From NCBI RefSeq assembly GCF_003286085.1, contig NW_020825326.1, forward strand, positions 310,001 through 374,000: DNA of 64,000 nt. The letters run 5' to 3'. Position numbers and translations under genes: made by a program. Positions within the stretch are counted from its first letter, which is position 1. The number at the start of each line of letters is the position of its first letter. Of this stretch, positions 41,057 to 51,959 are shown one piece after another. The DNA is from Drosophila persimilis (Eukaryota; Arthropoda; Insecta; Diptera; Drosophilidae). A model generated the notes under the pieces. It was given only the letters and a program-made list of their open reading frames with translations. It had not been told where the DNA came from and searched no databases.

Positions 41057-44000
41057 ATGGCACCTAGAAAGGGTAAAGATGCGGAGGTGCTCACTTCTCG
41101 AACGGCGTTAATGAATTCCTTTGTCCGTAACAAGGTCTATATCGAAAAAAATAGCGACTCCATGACGGCTGCGGAGCTGGAAGCCAGGTTAAGTCTAATT
41201 GAGACAAACTTTAATCAGTTCTGCAACATTCAGGCTAAAATTGAACACGATAGCGAGGACGCCAGCGAATATGAAAGCCGCTATGAAGCTGAGGAGGTTT
41301 ATTGCGAATTAAAGGCCAAGTTACTAAGCTGTCTTGGACATAGGGGACGGCGGCAGTCCAATGTAGGTGATCTTCTAAATAGCACACAGGTGTCTCGTTC
41401 ATCGAGACTTCCCAAGCTAAAGCTGCCTGAGTTCGCTGGAAAGTTTACGGAATGGACCAGCTGGTACAACACCTTCACTACTCTAATAGAATCAGACTCT
41501 GAATTGGATGAGTTGTCTAAATTTATTCATTTGAGATCAGCGTTAGGAGCTGGACCGTTAAGTGCGATTGAGGGTTTGGAATTAACAGGGCCTAATTATC
41601 GCAAGGCACTACGATTATTGAAAGATCGCTATGAAAATAAGGCAATTATTCTGCAATCACATGTACAGGAGCTATTCAACTTAAGGCGGCTAAAGAGACC
41701 CGACTCAGAGGGACTGAGAGGGCTGGTAGACAATGTAAATGCCCAATTAGTAGCACTCAACTCGTTAAGCGACGATAAGGAGATTCTGGATGCAGTAATT
41801 TTCCATCTGATTCGCACAAAGCTTGATGAAGATACAATGGATAGGTGGGAAGTTGAGTGGGATTGCCAAAAGTTACCGTCGTGGTCATTGTTATCGCAGT
41901 TTCTGATAAACAGAGGAGTCAATATGGCAAATAGGGAAGTTCGGCGAGGCAATGGAGCCCGACCCAGTGGTAAAGGTGAGATGAAAAATGCGACCTTAGC
42001 TGCAACAATAGGCAGCAATGGCTGCTACGTTTGTCCTGGGACCCATGGATTGAAAGGGTGTCAAAGGTTTAACGAACTATCACCAGTACAACGTTACCAT
42101 GAGGCGAAGAAGCATTCGCTGTGCCTGATTTGTTTTAGCAAGCGACATACAACTAGAAACTGTAATGGTCCGCGTTGTAGGATTTGCAGCAAGCCGCATC
42201 ATGAACTTCTGCATCGAGAGATACCTATTGTTGCCAAAGAGCCGGGGCTCAAAAGGCAGGAGTTGCAAGAGCCAAAGTCACTGCATAGCTCCCTATTGTC
42301 TAGATCATCCACCAACTTTCTGGCGACCGCTGTAGTTCAAATCAAAGCTATAGACGGAGGATATCGCAATTGCAGGTGCGTGTTAGATTCCGGTAGTCAA
42401 TTAAATTTTCTGACGGCTAGGATAGTCTCGGCCCTGGGCCTAGAAATGCGCGACTCAGTCATACAACTCAGTGGTATTGGAAATGCAACATCTCAAGTTA
42501 TGGGAGAGGTGCAAGCGACTTTTAAATCTAGAGTCACCAGATATATGGCTACCGAGGACTTCTGTGTGCTGAAGGAAATAACTCAGTATAACCCAACAAG
42601 CTCAGGAATTTGTTCGGAGTGGGTTCCACCCAAGGGAGTTACGCTGGCCGACCCTACATTTCAGTCCGGGGAAGATATTGACATGCTAGTTGGAGTCACA
42701 TTGTTTTTCAAGCTAATGGTAGCAGGGCAAATTAAACTAGGAGCACACCTTCCAAGGCTTCAAAAGTCTCTGTTAGGCTGGGTCGTCGTAGGTGAATTCA
42801 CGAAATCTTCTGAAGTTGCACTGTTAGCAACTGACATTGAACGAAAGGGGTCAAAAAATGATCAGCTGCAAGAGCTCGTACAAAGGTTTTGGAAGTGTGA
42901 AGAAGTCCCTGAAACAGTAGATAAGTTCACTGAGGAAGAAAAACAGTGCGAAGATTGTTTTGTGACGCATGTTAAGCAAGAGGCCTCAGGACATTTAGTG
43001 GTAGCTCTGCCCTTTAAGAATCCTAAAGTTGAGTTAGGCGAAACTTATCAAATCGCACTTACCAGGTTCTTGAATTTAGAGAAGAGGTTAAATCGTAGCC
43101 AAGCGCTGAAGGAACAATATGTTCAATTTATTGAAGAATATCGCCAGTTAGGGCATTTAACGGCAATAGAGCCCGCCGGACAAGAAAAGGTCGAATACTT
43201 CATGCCACATCATCCGGTTATTCGCCCAGAGAGTTTGACGACCAAGTTACGAGTCGTATTTGATGCCTCATGTAGATCTAGCAACGGCAGGTCACTGAAC
43301 GACGCAACCTTGGTTGGTCCAACGTTGCAGCCTGATCTGTTCGAGACTTTGACCAGGTTCCGTTTCTATAGATACGCCCTTACGGCCGACATAAAGAAAA
43401 TGTACCGTCAAATATTGGTTGCGGAACCACATAGAAACTATCAATGCATTCTATGGCGATGCAACGTTTCGGATCCTATCCAGGTGCTACGCCTAAACAC
43501 GGTCACTTATGGAACAAATTCGGCGCCGTTCCTGGCAGTACGTTGCCTCTATTACTTGGTCGACAGGTACGCGGAAAAATTTCCGTTAGCTAGAGAGGCA
43601 GTAAAGCGAAGTTTCTATATGGATGATATGCTGTGTGGAGCCGAATCAAAAGAGGAACTGACAAAGTTGAAAGAACAAGTGACCGAATTATTAGGGCTAG
43701 GAAAGTTCGAGCTGCACAAATGGCGCAGCAATTATCAAGGAATGGACAACAACACCAGCGTAGAGCCCCTGATGCTAAAAACAGAGGACGCAGCTAAAAC
43801 TTTGGGGATATATTGGTCAAGTCTAGAGGACAAATTCCAATTTTGCTTTAACATAAAGGTCTCCGCAATCGCCACGAAGCGATCAGTGCTGTCCGAATTG
43901 GCTCAGGTGTTTGATCCGTTAGGGTTCTTGAGTCCCTTGCTGATCTTGGGCAAGATCTTTGTTCAGGAACTTTGGCTTCTAAAGCAGGATTGGGACGAGG

Positions 44001-46234
44001 AGTTACCCGCAAGCTACGCAACTCAATGGCTTCGATATAGAGAAGAACTGAAACTAATTGACAAAATTTCAATTCCGCGATCCTCAATTCCAATTACGGC
44101 CGACCCATGCACTTTGCAACTGTTTGGTTTCTCTGATGCATCCAACAGAGCTTACGGCGGCGTAATTTATGCTCGTGTTAGGGATGAAGGGGGAGGAATT
44201 TCGGTGCGACTGGTAACGGCCAAGTCCAAAGTAGCCCCAGTTAGGGTAACATCATTGCCGCGCTTGGAGTTACAAGGGGCATTGTTAGTGGCCAAGCTAA
44301 TGGCAAAGGTATGCGCCTGTCTTCACATACCAGTAGAGAAGGTTAACTATTTCACGGACTCCACAATTGTGTTAAATTGGCTGTCGTCACATGCTAGTCG
44401 ATGGACCACCTTCGTTGCCAATAGGGTGGCTCAAATACAAGAGCTCACACATGTACAGGATTGGTTCAAGGTCGACACCAAATCAAACCCTGCCGATATT
44501 GTATCCAGGGGATTATTGGTAACCGAATTGAACAAGTCAAGGATGTGGTGGAACGGTCCAGAATTTTTAATGGACGCAGCAGATGACTGGACCAAATTTA
44601 ATGGGAGTGAGGAAATACAAACAGTTCCAGAGGAGAGGAAATGTAAGTTCTCGCTGACAGTTGGAAAGGTAGAAAGTAATGAGAAGTTAGATGTCGTGGG
44701 GAGATGCAAATTTGCAAATGATTTCCTCAAATTGCAGCGAGTTTTTAGCTATATTTTTCGCTGGCGTAGAATATCGTTGAGATCAAATTCAAATGAAACA
44801 GGCAACCTTACTGCAGCTGAAATGGAGGGCGGATTGCGCTATATTGTGTATAATGTGCAGCAGTTGAGCTTGCATGAGGAATTCATTAAGCTTAAAGAGG
44901 GAAAGGTGATCAAATCAGCGAGAATTCAGAGTTTAAGCCCGTTTTTACAAGAGGAAGAGGGAATAGCTATTATTCGAGTCGGCGGAAGGTTGTCCAATGC
45001 CGAATTGCCATTTGACACAAGGCATCCCATCTTAATGCCGAGTAACCATAAAGTGGTAGAGGCGCTTGTTGAACTCACACATCGAAAGAATTTACATGCC
45101 GGGGCACAATCGCTATGTGCCTTTTTGCGACAGAGATATTGGGTAATCAATTGCAGGAAACTTGCCCGCAGGGTGATCCGTGGCTGCATACCATGCTTTC
45201 GTCGTCGGCCGCTCGCTGCAACACAGCTGATGGGAGCGCTGCCAGCTAACCGAGTGCGAGGCAATATCTACCCCTTCGAGCGCGCTGGACTGGACTTTGC
45301 TGGACCAATATGGATGCACTTTCACATGCGAGGAAAACGCCCAGTAAAGGTGTATCTGTGCATATTTGTATGCTTTGCAACAAAGGCCTGCCATATAGAG
45401 ATCGTGTCGGACTTAAGCTCAAATGCGTTCATCGCGGCGTTAAAACGGTTCTTTGCAAGACGTGGATTGAGCTCTGACCTATATTGCGACAACGCCACCA
45501 ATTTTGTAGGTGCGTCACGAGAGCTCAACAGAGCTTTCGACTCGCCAAGTCAGAAGCTCATTGACGACGAATGCAGCCAGCGAGGAGTCAGGTTTCACTT
45601 CATTCCCCCACGCTCCCCTCACTTTGGAGGATTATGGGAGAGCGCCGTGAAGGTGGCCAAACAGCTGCTGGTGAAATGCACCAACAGCACAGCACTCAAC
45701 TACGAAGATCTTGCGACTGCCATCACACAAGTAGAAGCGGTGATGAATTCTAGACCTCTGCATCCCTTGTCATCGGACCCGAATGACTTCGAGGCGCTAA
45801 CTCCCGGTCATTTCTTGGTTGGCCGACCCCTGAACGCGTTAGTAGAACCAGTAGACGACGCACTGTTGAAACTGTCCATGAGCAACCATTGGAAACGCAT
45901 TCTAATGGTACACCACATGTTCTGGCACCGCTGGTCGGCGGAATATTTGACGTTGCTGCAGAAGCGGACAAAGTGGAGCACTGTAGCCAACAACATTCAA
46001 CTTGGTACACTGGTCCTTATTGCGGAAGACAACGCTCCGCCCGGACAATGGCTGCTGGGAAGAGTTGCAGAGTTACACCCAGGAGCTGATGGTGCAGTTC
46101 GGGTTGTAACACTCAGGACCAAGACTGGATTATTTAAGCGCAACGTACATAAGCTCTGCCCGCTGCCTACAGATGCCGATGAACTTAATGTTGGAAGGAG
46201 CTTCCAAGGTGGGGAGAATGTTGACGCCCCTTAA
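41057..46234 (+). CDS. BEL/Pao gag-pol polyprotein, 1725 aa
   Basis: One uninterrupted frame. The start chosen is ATG 41057 (MAPRKGKDAEV), the first ATG. Order of domains: Gag/capsid-like region of the BEL type (residues ~20-300); cysteine/histidine knuckles (~320-395, including CLICFSKRHTTRNC); retropepsin-like protease with DSGSQ at ~444; reverse transcriptase with ALTADIKKMYRQI and catalytic YMDD at ~854-857; RNase H region (FGFSDASNRAYGG, ~1020; ELQGALLVAKL); integrase with an H2C2-type zinc region ending CIPCF, then catalytic D in GLDFAGP (~1413), D in YCDNATNF (~1478) and E in GLWESAVK (~1528); C-terminal region of the family after this. The stop TAA falls 16 bases inside the 3' LTR. 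No broken residue is seen. Acts as virus-like-particle structural protein and replication enzymes; no env frame follows. Confidence 0.93.
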   Translation: MAPRKGKDAEVLTSRTALMNSFVRNKVYIEKNSDSMTAAELEARLSLIETNFNQFCNIQAKIEHDSEDASEYESRYEAEEVYCELKAKLLSCLGHRGRRQSNVGDLLNSTQVSRSSRLPKLKLPEFAGKFTEWTSWYNTFTTLIESDSELDELSKFIHLRSALGAGPLSAIEGLELTGPNYRKALRLLKDRYENKAIILQSHVQELFNLRRLKRPDSEGLRGLVDNVNAQLVALNSLSDDKEILDAVIFHLIRTKLDEDTMDRWEVEWDCQKLPSWSLLSQFLINRGVNMANREVRRGNGARPSGKGEMKNATLAATIGSNGCYVCPGTHGLKGCQRFNELSPVQRYHEAKKHSLCLICFSKRHTTRNCNGPRCRICSKPHHELLHREIPIVAKEPGLKRQELQEPKSLHSSLLSRSSTNFLATAVVQIKAIDGGYRNCRCVLDSGSQLNFLTARIVSALGLEMRDSVIQLSGIGNATSQVMGEVQATFKSRVTRYMATEDFCVLKEITQYNPTSSGICSEWVPPKGVTLADPTFQSGEDIDMLVGVTLFFKLMVAGQIKLGAHLPRLQKSLLGWVVVGEFTKSSEVALLATDIERKGSKNDQLQELVQRFWKCEEVPETVDKFTEEEKQCEDCFVTHVKQEASGHLVVALPFKNPKVELGETYQIALTRFLNLEKRLNRSQALKEQYVQFIEEYRQLGHLTAIEPAGQEKVEYFMPHHPVIRPESLTTKLRVVFDASCRSSNGRSLNDATLVGPTLQPDLFETLTRFRFYRYALTADIKKMYRQILVAEPHRNYQCILWRCNVSDPIQVLRLNTVTYGTNSAPFLAVRCLYYLVDRYAEKFPLAREAVKRSFYMDDMLCGAESKEELTKLKEQVTELLGLGKFELHKWRSNYQGMDNNTSVEPLMLKTEDAAKTLGIYWSSLEDKFQFCFNIKVSAIATKRSVLSELAQVFDPLGFLSPLLILGKIFVQELWLLKQDWDEELPASYATQWLRYREELKLIDKISIPRSSIPITADPCTLQLFGFSDASNRAYGGVIYARVRDEGGGISVRLVTAKSKVAPVRVTSLPRLELQGALLVAKLMAKVCACLHIPVEKVNYFTDSTIVLNWLSSHASRWTTFVANRVAQIQELTHVQDWFKVDTKSNPADIVSRGLLVTELNKSRMWWNGPEFLMDAADDWTKFNGSEEIQTVPEERKCKFSLTVGKVESNEKLDVVGRCKFANDFLKLQRVFSYIFRWRRISLRSNSNETGNLTAAEMEGGLRYIVYNVQQLSLHEEFIKLKEGKVIKSARIQSLSPFLQEEEGIAIIRVGGRLSNAELPFDTRHPILMPSNHKVVEALVELTHRKNLHAGAQSLCAFLRQRYWVINCRKLARRVIRGCIPCFRRRPLAATQLMGALPANRVRGNIYPFERAGLDFAGPIWMHFHMRGKRPVKVYLCIFVCFATKACHIEIVSDLSSNAFIAALKRFFARRGLSSDLYCDNATNFVGASRELNRAFDSPSQKLIDDECSQRGVRFHFIPPRSPHFGGLWESAVKVAKQLLVKCTNSTALNYEDLATAITQVEAVMNSRPLHPLSSDPNDFEALTPGHFLVGRPLNALVEPVDDALLKLSMSNHWKRILMVHHMFWHRWSAEYLTLLQKRTKWSTVANNIQLGTLVLIAEDNAPPGQWLLGRVAELHPGADGAVRVVTLRTKTGLFKRNVHKLCPLPTDADELNVGRSFQGGENVDAP
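46205..46218 (+). other. Polypurine tract of the BEL element
   Basis: CAAGGTGGGGAGAA is purine-rich and lies directly before the 3' LTR, inside the end of the gag-pol frame; the expected plus-strand priming site. Confidence 0.7.
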
Positions 46235-46536
46235 TAGAATATAGGATTAAATTACTTAATAATGGTTAACAATTTGAAGATTTGAATTAATATGTAAATA
46301 GTACAAAAATTGTGAATTAATTGGAAGTTGGCGCGTTACATTATGTACGTATAAAGAAGCGCAATCGATAGTATCAATAGTATCGAGCCAAAACGATCTG
46401 AATTATGATCACTAGATTTAAGAGATATATACGAAATAAACGAACGAGCAAGGAACTACATCGAGCGGATTAAGGAAGGTCTGAATTGTGTAGACGGATT
46501 CCATTGGAAAACTGTTGGAGGGACTTAGCTCGTACA
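46219..46536 (+). repeat. BEL/Pao 3' LTR
   Basis: 318 bp, reads the same as 40031-40348. Contains the gag-pol stop codon at its start. Confidence 0.92.
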
Positions 46537-46542
46537 GGCTAG

Positions 46543-46580
<38 letters not shown>

Positions 46581-46627
46581 ATTTCGACTTCCATGCTCAC
46601 CGTCCTGCTGTTTTAAGCAACCAACGC
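46537..46627 (-). rRNA. 28S: 28S rDNA fragment (antisense), right of BEL insertion
   Basis: Starts with the duplicated GGCTA and continues the block cut at 40030, up to AAGCAACCAACGC, where the 18 bp repeat and the R1-like remnant follow as in the other two modules. Confidence 0.85.
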
Positions 46628-46648
46628 TTAAACTTAAGCAACCAACGC

Positions 46649-48392
46649 TTATTCCCGCTGCCTGGAGACAGGGTACTTCCCAACGGAATGGAAGCATCCT
46701 AGGGTGGTTCCACTCCTAAAGGGACCCGATAAGGACCGGACCGATCCTACCTCATATCGGGGTATCTGTCTGTTGCCAGTGCTGGGCAAAGTGCTTGAGG
46801 GCATCATGGTGAATCGTCTGAAGGACACCATTCCGGATGGCTGCAGATGGCAATTTGGCTTTGCCAAGAACGTTGTGTGGAGGATGCTTGGAAACTCGTC
46901 GTGAGTACTGTTTCGGCCAGCCGGTCGAAATACGTGCTCGGAGTCTTCGTAGATTTCAAGGGAGCCTTCGACAACGTTGAGTGGAATGCTGCACTACGCC
47001 GCCTCCTTGAGCTGGGATGCCGCGAAGCAAGCTTGTGGCTAAGTTTCTTCTCCGGCCGGACTGCGAGCATCGTCAGTAGGCATGGAGTAGCCACTGTTCC
47101 GGTGACAAGAGGTTGCCCGCAGGGGTCCATAAGTGGTCCATTTATATGGAACATCTTGATGGACGTGCTGATCCAGCGCTTAGACCCTCTTGGTGCGCTC
47201 AGCGCGTATGCTGACGACTTGCTCCTCCTCATCGAAGGGAATTCCCGATCAGAGCTCGAGCAAAAAGGAGGTGAGTTAATGTCCATCGTAGGCGCTTTTG
47301 GGAGTTGAAGTCGGCGTTGCAGTTTCAACTAGCAAGACGGCGATCATGCTGCACAATGGCATACTTAGACTGCCGCCAGAGCAAGCCTGCCATATAAGCG
47401 CAAGTGTCGGTACCTTGGTATCACGGTTGGCGAGCGGTTGAGTTTTCTCCCTCACATCACGGGCTTGCGTGATAAGCTGACCGGAGTCCGACTTGTGACT
47501 CAGTCCCCGCGCAAAGCGGACAATATATGCCGGACTCATGGTGGCCTGTGCACTATTTGGGGCCTCGGTTTGGTCTGTAGTGTGACGACGCAAGTGATTG
47601 CCAGGAGGCATCTGCTTGCGTGTCAAAGGATCATCCTGATTGGATGCCCACCGGTATGCCGAATGGTGTCCACCATGGCACTGCAAGTATTAGCTGGAGA
47701 CCCTATGTGCTTGTCCCCTCTATACAGACTTGCGAGACCTCGATGGACTTGGAGTGCAGTACACGGATGGCGACTGGACCTTCTCCGATGTGACGGCTTC
47801 TCAGGAGAGAATGCGGACTCTCGACCGGTTCGCCGGACTGGCGTTCTCCAGGCGACAGCAGCTGCAAGCGGCGCACGGGCTGGGTGGATTCCCTATCCAG
47901 GCCGGTCGGGGCTAAAAGGGAGGATCGAGCTGAGTCCTTAAAATCGGTACCACGGGTTGTGCAGTTCCAAGGCTGCACATTGAGGTCGGCCCCCTAGTGG
48001 GAGTATCGCAGTGGCTGTGGTTGATACCCAAACGTTACGCTGGGAGAGCCGCTAGGCTCCTCGTGGAGTTGCGCTCTCAACCGGGTGCCGAGCCCAATAG
48101 ATCAGAAGACGTGTTGGATACACCTCGCCCCTCACCAAGGGAGATTGTATGCCCGACCAGAATACTTTCAATTGGTACCGGAAGAGTCGCTATGTACATT
48201 GCTATAGCTTCTTTTTAGGGGCGCTAACTGGCGCATGTACCAGGTTCCTGCATTTGTGGCGGTGGTGCGTGATGGCGTGATATATGTATGTATATATATT
48301 GCACTAATCGAGGCTAAGCCGCAAATACACACTAGACGCCGTGGTTGAAATCCCTCCCTGAGGAACCGCCACGTAAAATAAAGCTGAGAGAT
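46649..48392 (+). pseudogene. R1-clade LINE remnant: RT fingers to 3' UTR
   Basis: Third copy of the long-class remnant. VVPLLKGPDKDRTD, FVDFKGAFDNVEW, GCPQGS and YADD are all intact in the fingers-palm frame (46847-47308), followed by the shared C-terminal lesions and a stop at 47913-47915. Near-identical to 24834-26581. Confidence 0.85.
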
Positions 48393-48417
48393 GAGATTCA
48401 TTCTATCCCTATCTACT
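48393..48417 (+). other. R1 target-like 28S linker
   Basis: Same 25 bases as 9355-9379, followed by the leader core (48418-48530) with GCGTAAGCC in place of GCCTAAGCC. Confidence 0.65.
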
Positions 48418-48527
48418 CACTTTGTTTCTGACTGTCTTTAAGAGCAGACGTGTTTTTCTGGTGTCGCTTGCGTAAGCCAAAATTTTCGTTTTCTGCTTTG
48501 TGCGGTGCTTCTTTTGTTGACCGAAAC

Positions 48528-49109
48528 CGGCCGCTGGAGTTGAAGAGGAAGGGGAAGCTGGTTAGGCGGTTGAAAAGAGCCACTTCGGAGACCGATATCG
48601 CCAAGCTGTCCCCGGAGAACGTTGGTGTTGGTTCCCAGGATACCCTTGGGGACCACGGCAAGAGTGATGAGGAAGTGAATGTGGGTGTGGCTCCCACTGT
48701 GGAGGCGGCAGATATGTCGCAGTTTGCGGTGCCTGCATTGCCAAAGACGCAGGTGAATAACACTGTAGAGCGAATGCAGGCTATAAGCCAGCCGGTGTTG
48801 AGCGTAGCGTTGGACGGTGGTGCGACAACGGAGGTAATGTGCAGTTTGGTAGGCTGCATTAGCCAATATGAGGCGCTGATTTTTTCGCTTATTGCTGAGA
48901 ATGAGCGACTGCGGGGCCGTTTGGAGGCCATCGGTCCGATGAATGTTGGCGGTCTGGCGCCGGTTCTGCCGGCAGCAGCCCCCCATGGAGGCGCAGTGGT
49001 GGGTTTTTCATCCCCTGTGGAGCCGCGACCGGTTGACACCTGGTCCTTGGTGGTGCGGAGCAAAAATGCCGGAGTGCACGCACGGGACGTGGTCGAAATT
49101 GCTTTCTGA
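48528..49109 (+). pseudogene. R1-like ORF1 with one partial repeat, no start codon
   Basis: The leader joins mid-unit at PLELKRKGK. A single partial repeat leads to MSQFAVPALPKTQ, ISQYEALIFSLIAENERLRG, DTWSLVVRSKNAG and a stop after VVEIAF. No ATG precedes the repeat; the first in-frame ATG would give only the unique region (from 48714). This is the minimal, single-unit form of ORF1, next to the least rearranged 28S. Confidence 0.6.
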
Positions 49110-49199
49110 CTGTCGTTAAGAGCAGACGTGTTTTTCTGGTGTCGCTTGCCGAATCCAAAATTTTCGTTTTCTGCTTTGTGCGGTGCTTCTTTCGGTGTC
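49107..49199 (+). repeat. R1-like 5' UTR copy between ORF1 and 28S
   Basis: Leader core repeated directly downstream of ORF1, ending at TTCGGTGTC where 28S starts. Confidence 0.7.
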
Positions 49200-49784
49200 T
49201 GAATATCCGTTATGGAAAATTCATCATTAAAGTTTTAATATTTTAACAATATTATAATAATAGTTACTTATAGTTTATTCAAATTATTATGCTTGCATTT
49301 TAACATAGAATAAATGTCATTAATTTGATAAAGTGTTGATAAATTAAAATTAATACAGTGCGTTAATTTTTCGAAATTATATATTGGCTTAATTATCATT
49401 GATTTTTGTGTTTATTATATGCATTTGTATGATTAACAATGCGAAAGATTCAGGATACCTTCGAGACCCGTCGTGAAACACGGACCAAAGGAGTCTAACA
49501 TATGTGCAAGTTATTGGGAGATAAAACTAATAGCGTAATTAACTTGACTAATAATGGTATTAGTTTTTTAACTATTTATAGATAATTAACACAATCCTGG
49601 GGCGTTCTATATAGTTATGTATAATAATATTTATAGTATTTATGCCTCTAACTGGAACGTACCCTGAGCATATATGCTGTGACCCGAAAGATGGTGAACT
49701 ATACTTGATCAGGTTGAAGTCAGGGGAAACACTGATGGAACACCGAAACAGTTGTGACGTGCAAATCGATTGTCAGAATTGAGT

Positions 49785-49826
<42 letters not shown>

Positions 49827-49878
49827 TTTCGAAGTTTCCCTCAGGATAGCTGGTGCATTTTAATGTTATATAAAATAA

Positions 49879-49914
<36 letters not shown>

Positions 49915-50036
49915 GTCGAAACGATCTTAACCTATTCTCAAACTTTAAATGGGTAAGAACCTTAACTTTCTCGATATGAAGTTTAAGGTTATGATATAAT
50001 GTGCCCAGTGGGCCACTTTTGGTAAGCAGAACTGGC

Positions 50037-50067
<31 letters not shown>

Positions 50068-50309
50068 TGCCCAAATTAACAACTCATGGAAAAACCATGA
50101 AAGGCGTTGGTTGCTTAAAACAGCAGGACGGTGATAATGGAAGTCGAAATCCGCTAAGGAGTGTGTAACAGAGCACCTGCCGAAGCAACTAGCCCTTAAA
50201 ATGGATGGCGCTTAAGTTGTATACCTATTCATTACCGCTAAAGTAGATGATTTATATTACTCGTGATATAAATTTTAAAACTTTAGTGAGTAGGAAGGTA
50301 CAATGGTAT
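49200..50309 (+). rRNA. 28S: 28S rDNA fragment, sense, ~1.1 kb
   Basis: Same span as 34514-35623. It keeps GAGCATATATGCTGTGACCC, absent there. It carries a few unusual substitutions at normally conserved places (GAGACCCGTCGTGAAAC, GAAACACTGATGG, AACAGTTGTGACG), as expected of a non-functional copy. It continues beyond the LINE at 51960. Confidence 0.92.
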
Positions 50310-51959
50310 TTATTTATTTATTAAATTAACAAATTATATGTTAATAATGGTACTTAGTTACTAAAGGCGGAAAAAGAGAAGTTAAAAGTTAGCTAAATTT
50401 AAGTGATTATAAATATTGCATGCAATTAGTTTAAGAGACAGTTCAGGGGATAGGGTTTGGCAGAGGGAGTTATAATTATGGAACAAAACCCTAAAAGGTT
50501 CATGATCAGCATAATTAGACCTACATATGGGTAGACGGATAGGCCTAGAAGTACGGGTAGGTCTAGATGGAACGGGCAAGTCAATCTGACCCAAGAGAGT
50601 TTGGGAGTCAACAGTCCCGAGAAGGAGCTTATGCACGAACATTACGCCATTGCATATTCTGCTATGGTGCAACGACGGCAGGTCAATAAGATTTAGCCTA
50701 GACCGGTAGGGTGGCAAGATTCTACCCGAGTCCCAGTTAAAGTTCCGAAGGGCAAAATATAAAAATTGCTTTTGCACGGATTCAATAGCCAGCCTGCTGC
50801 TCTTTATACTGCGGGCTCCACACACAAGAACAATACTCCGATATAGGACGTACTAACGAGATGTACAGTTGTTTCGTAACGTACGGGTCGTCAAATCCTT
50901 GGACCAACGCTTGATGAACGCTAAAACACCCTTAGCTTTATTTACAGTTGCAGCTATATGAGTGTTAAAACACATCTTATGATCAAAAAGGACTCCGAGG
51001 TCATTTGAACTCGAAATTCGCTCAAGGATATGATTTCCTAGAACATATGAGACAAAATGAGGAGCACGACGGTAAAATGTCATAAGTTTGCATTTGGAAA
51101 GGTTCAGAAAAAGAAGATTAGTAGTTCACTTAGATCAAGTAGAAGGCGTGTGTGCAAATACCAATCAGAGTAAGAAAGACAGATTTTAACATCATCAGTA
51201 TACATTAGTGTAGTAGAGAATGTTATAACTTGAGGAAGATCATTCACAAATAAAATAAACAGAAGCGGGCCCAGATGACTTCCCTGTGCCACACCTGAAG
51301 TAACATTATTTGACAACAGTATTTGACAACACGTTAGAAAACAAAACACGTTGAGTACGGTTAGAGAGATAGGACAAAATCCAATCTAGAAGATTCGTTG
51401 GGAACCCTAATAAAGAGAGCGTGTGAATAAGCAGAGCATGGTTCACAGAATCGAATGCCTTGCTGAAGTCCGTAAAAACTACATCCGTCTGCAAACCAAT
51501 TTGAAAACCACGGTGGATTAGGTTAGAAAACTCAAGAAGGTTAGTCGATGTTGAACGATGTCTGAAAAAACCGTGTTGCGACGGAGATATCAAGCTGCAG
51601 CAAAGATGTTGCAGTTGCCGGAAAAGGAAAAGCGTTTGACTTGCGCTTAGAGTTAACGAACGAATAGAATTTTTTACGATCACTGCGAAAGTTACTACTA
51701 CATTGTGAAAGGTAATGATTATAACACTGACTATTAACGGCAAGGAACAGAGAGTGAGCGGAGGAGTATAGAGCTAAGGCCGACGTGGAGCCCGACTTCT
51801 GGTACTTTTTATAGAGCCGGGATTTATTATTTTTTAAGAATGACAAATACTTGGAGAACCAGGGAGGCTTGGACGATACAGGTACAGTGATATCTGGAAC
51901 AAAAGTATTAAGGGCGGAGTAAATAGAACTATAAAACGAGTTAACAGTTGCAGATAGAA
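50310..51959 (-). mobile_element. CR1/Jockey-superfamily LINE inserted in 28S, 5'-truncated
   Basis: The most complete copy of the second LINE (1.65 kb, minus strand). From its 5' end: the endonuclease-RT linker (KPPWFSKYLSFLKNNKSRLY, FYSFVNSKRKS), RT fingers (ISPSQHGFFRHRSTSTNLLE), motif A (VVFTDFSKAFDSVNH), motif B (SGVAQGSHLGPLLFILFVND), motif C (YTDD), thumb and tail, then (TTTA)n at 50310. Several frameshifts and the loss of ~30 bases at ~51120 inactivate it. 28S is continuous across the insertion (GGTACAATGGTAT before, TAGAAGTGTTTGGCG after), with about three target bases (GCG) missing. Confidence 0.85.

Larger units (their letters stand above)
40031..46536 (+). mobile_element. Intact BEL/Pao LTR retrotransposon, 6.5 kb
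   Basis: Two 318 bp LTRs (40031-40348 and 46219-46536) start TGTTGACGCC and end CTCGTACA; by eye I find no difference between them. The element is flanked by a 5 bp target duplication, GGCTA (40026-40030 and 46537-46541), in 28S-derived sequence. A PBS, a single long gag-pol frame and a purine-rich tract before the 3' LTR are present. Two homologous 28S blocks (around 7498 and 24724) show the empty site. All parts needed for autonomous transposition appear present, and matching LTRs suggest very recent insertion. The BEL/Pao assignment comes from the polyprotein. Confidence 0.93.

Noticed and set aside
41629-42018. Minus-strand frames inside the BEL element (also 44926, 45113, 45750)
   Set aside because: They are shadows of the intact gag-pol frame with no recognisable content.
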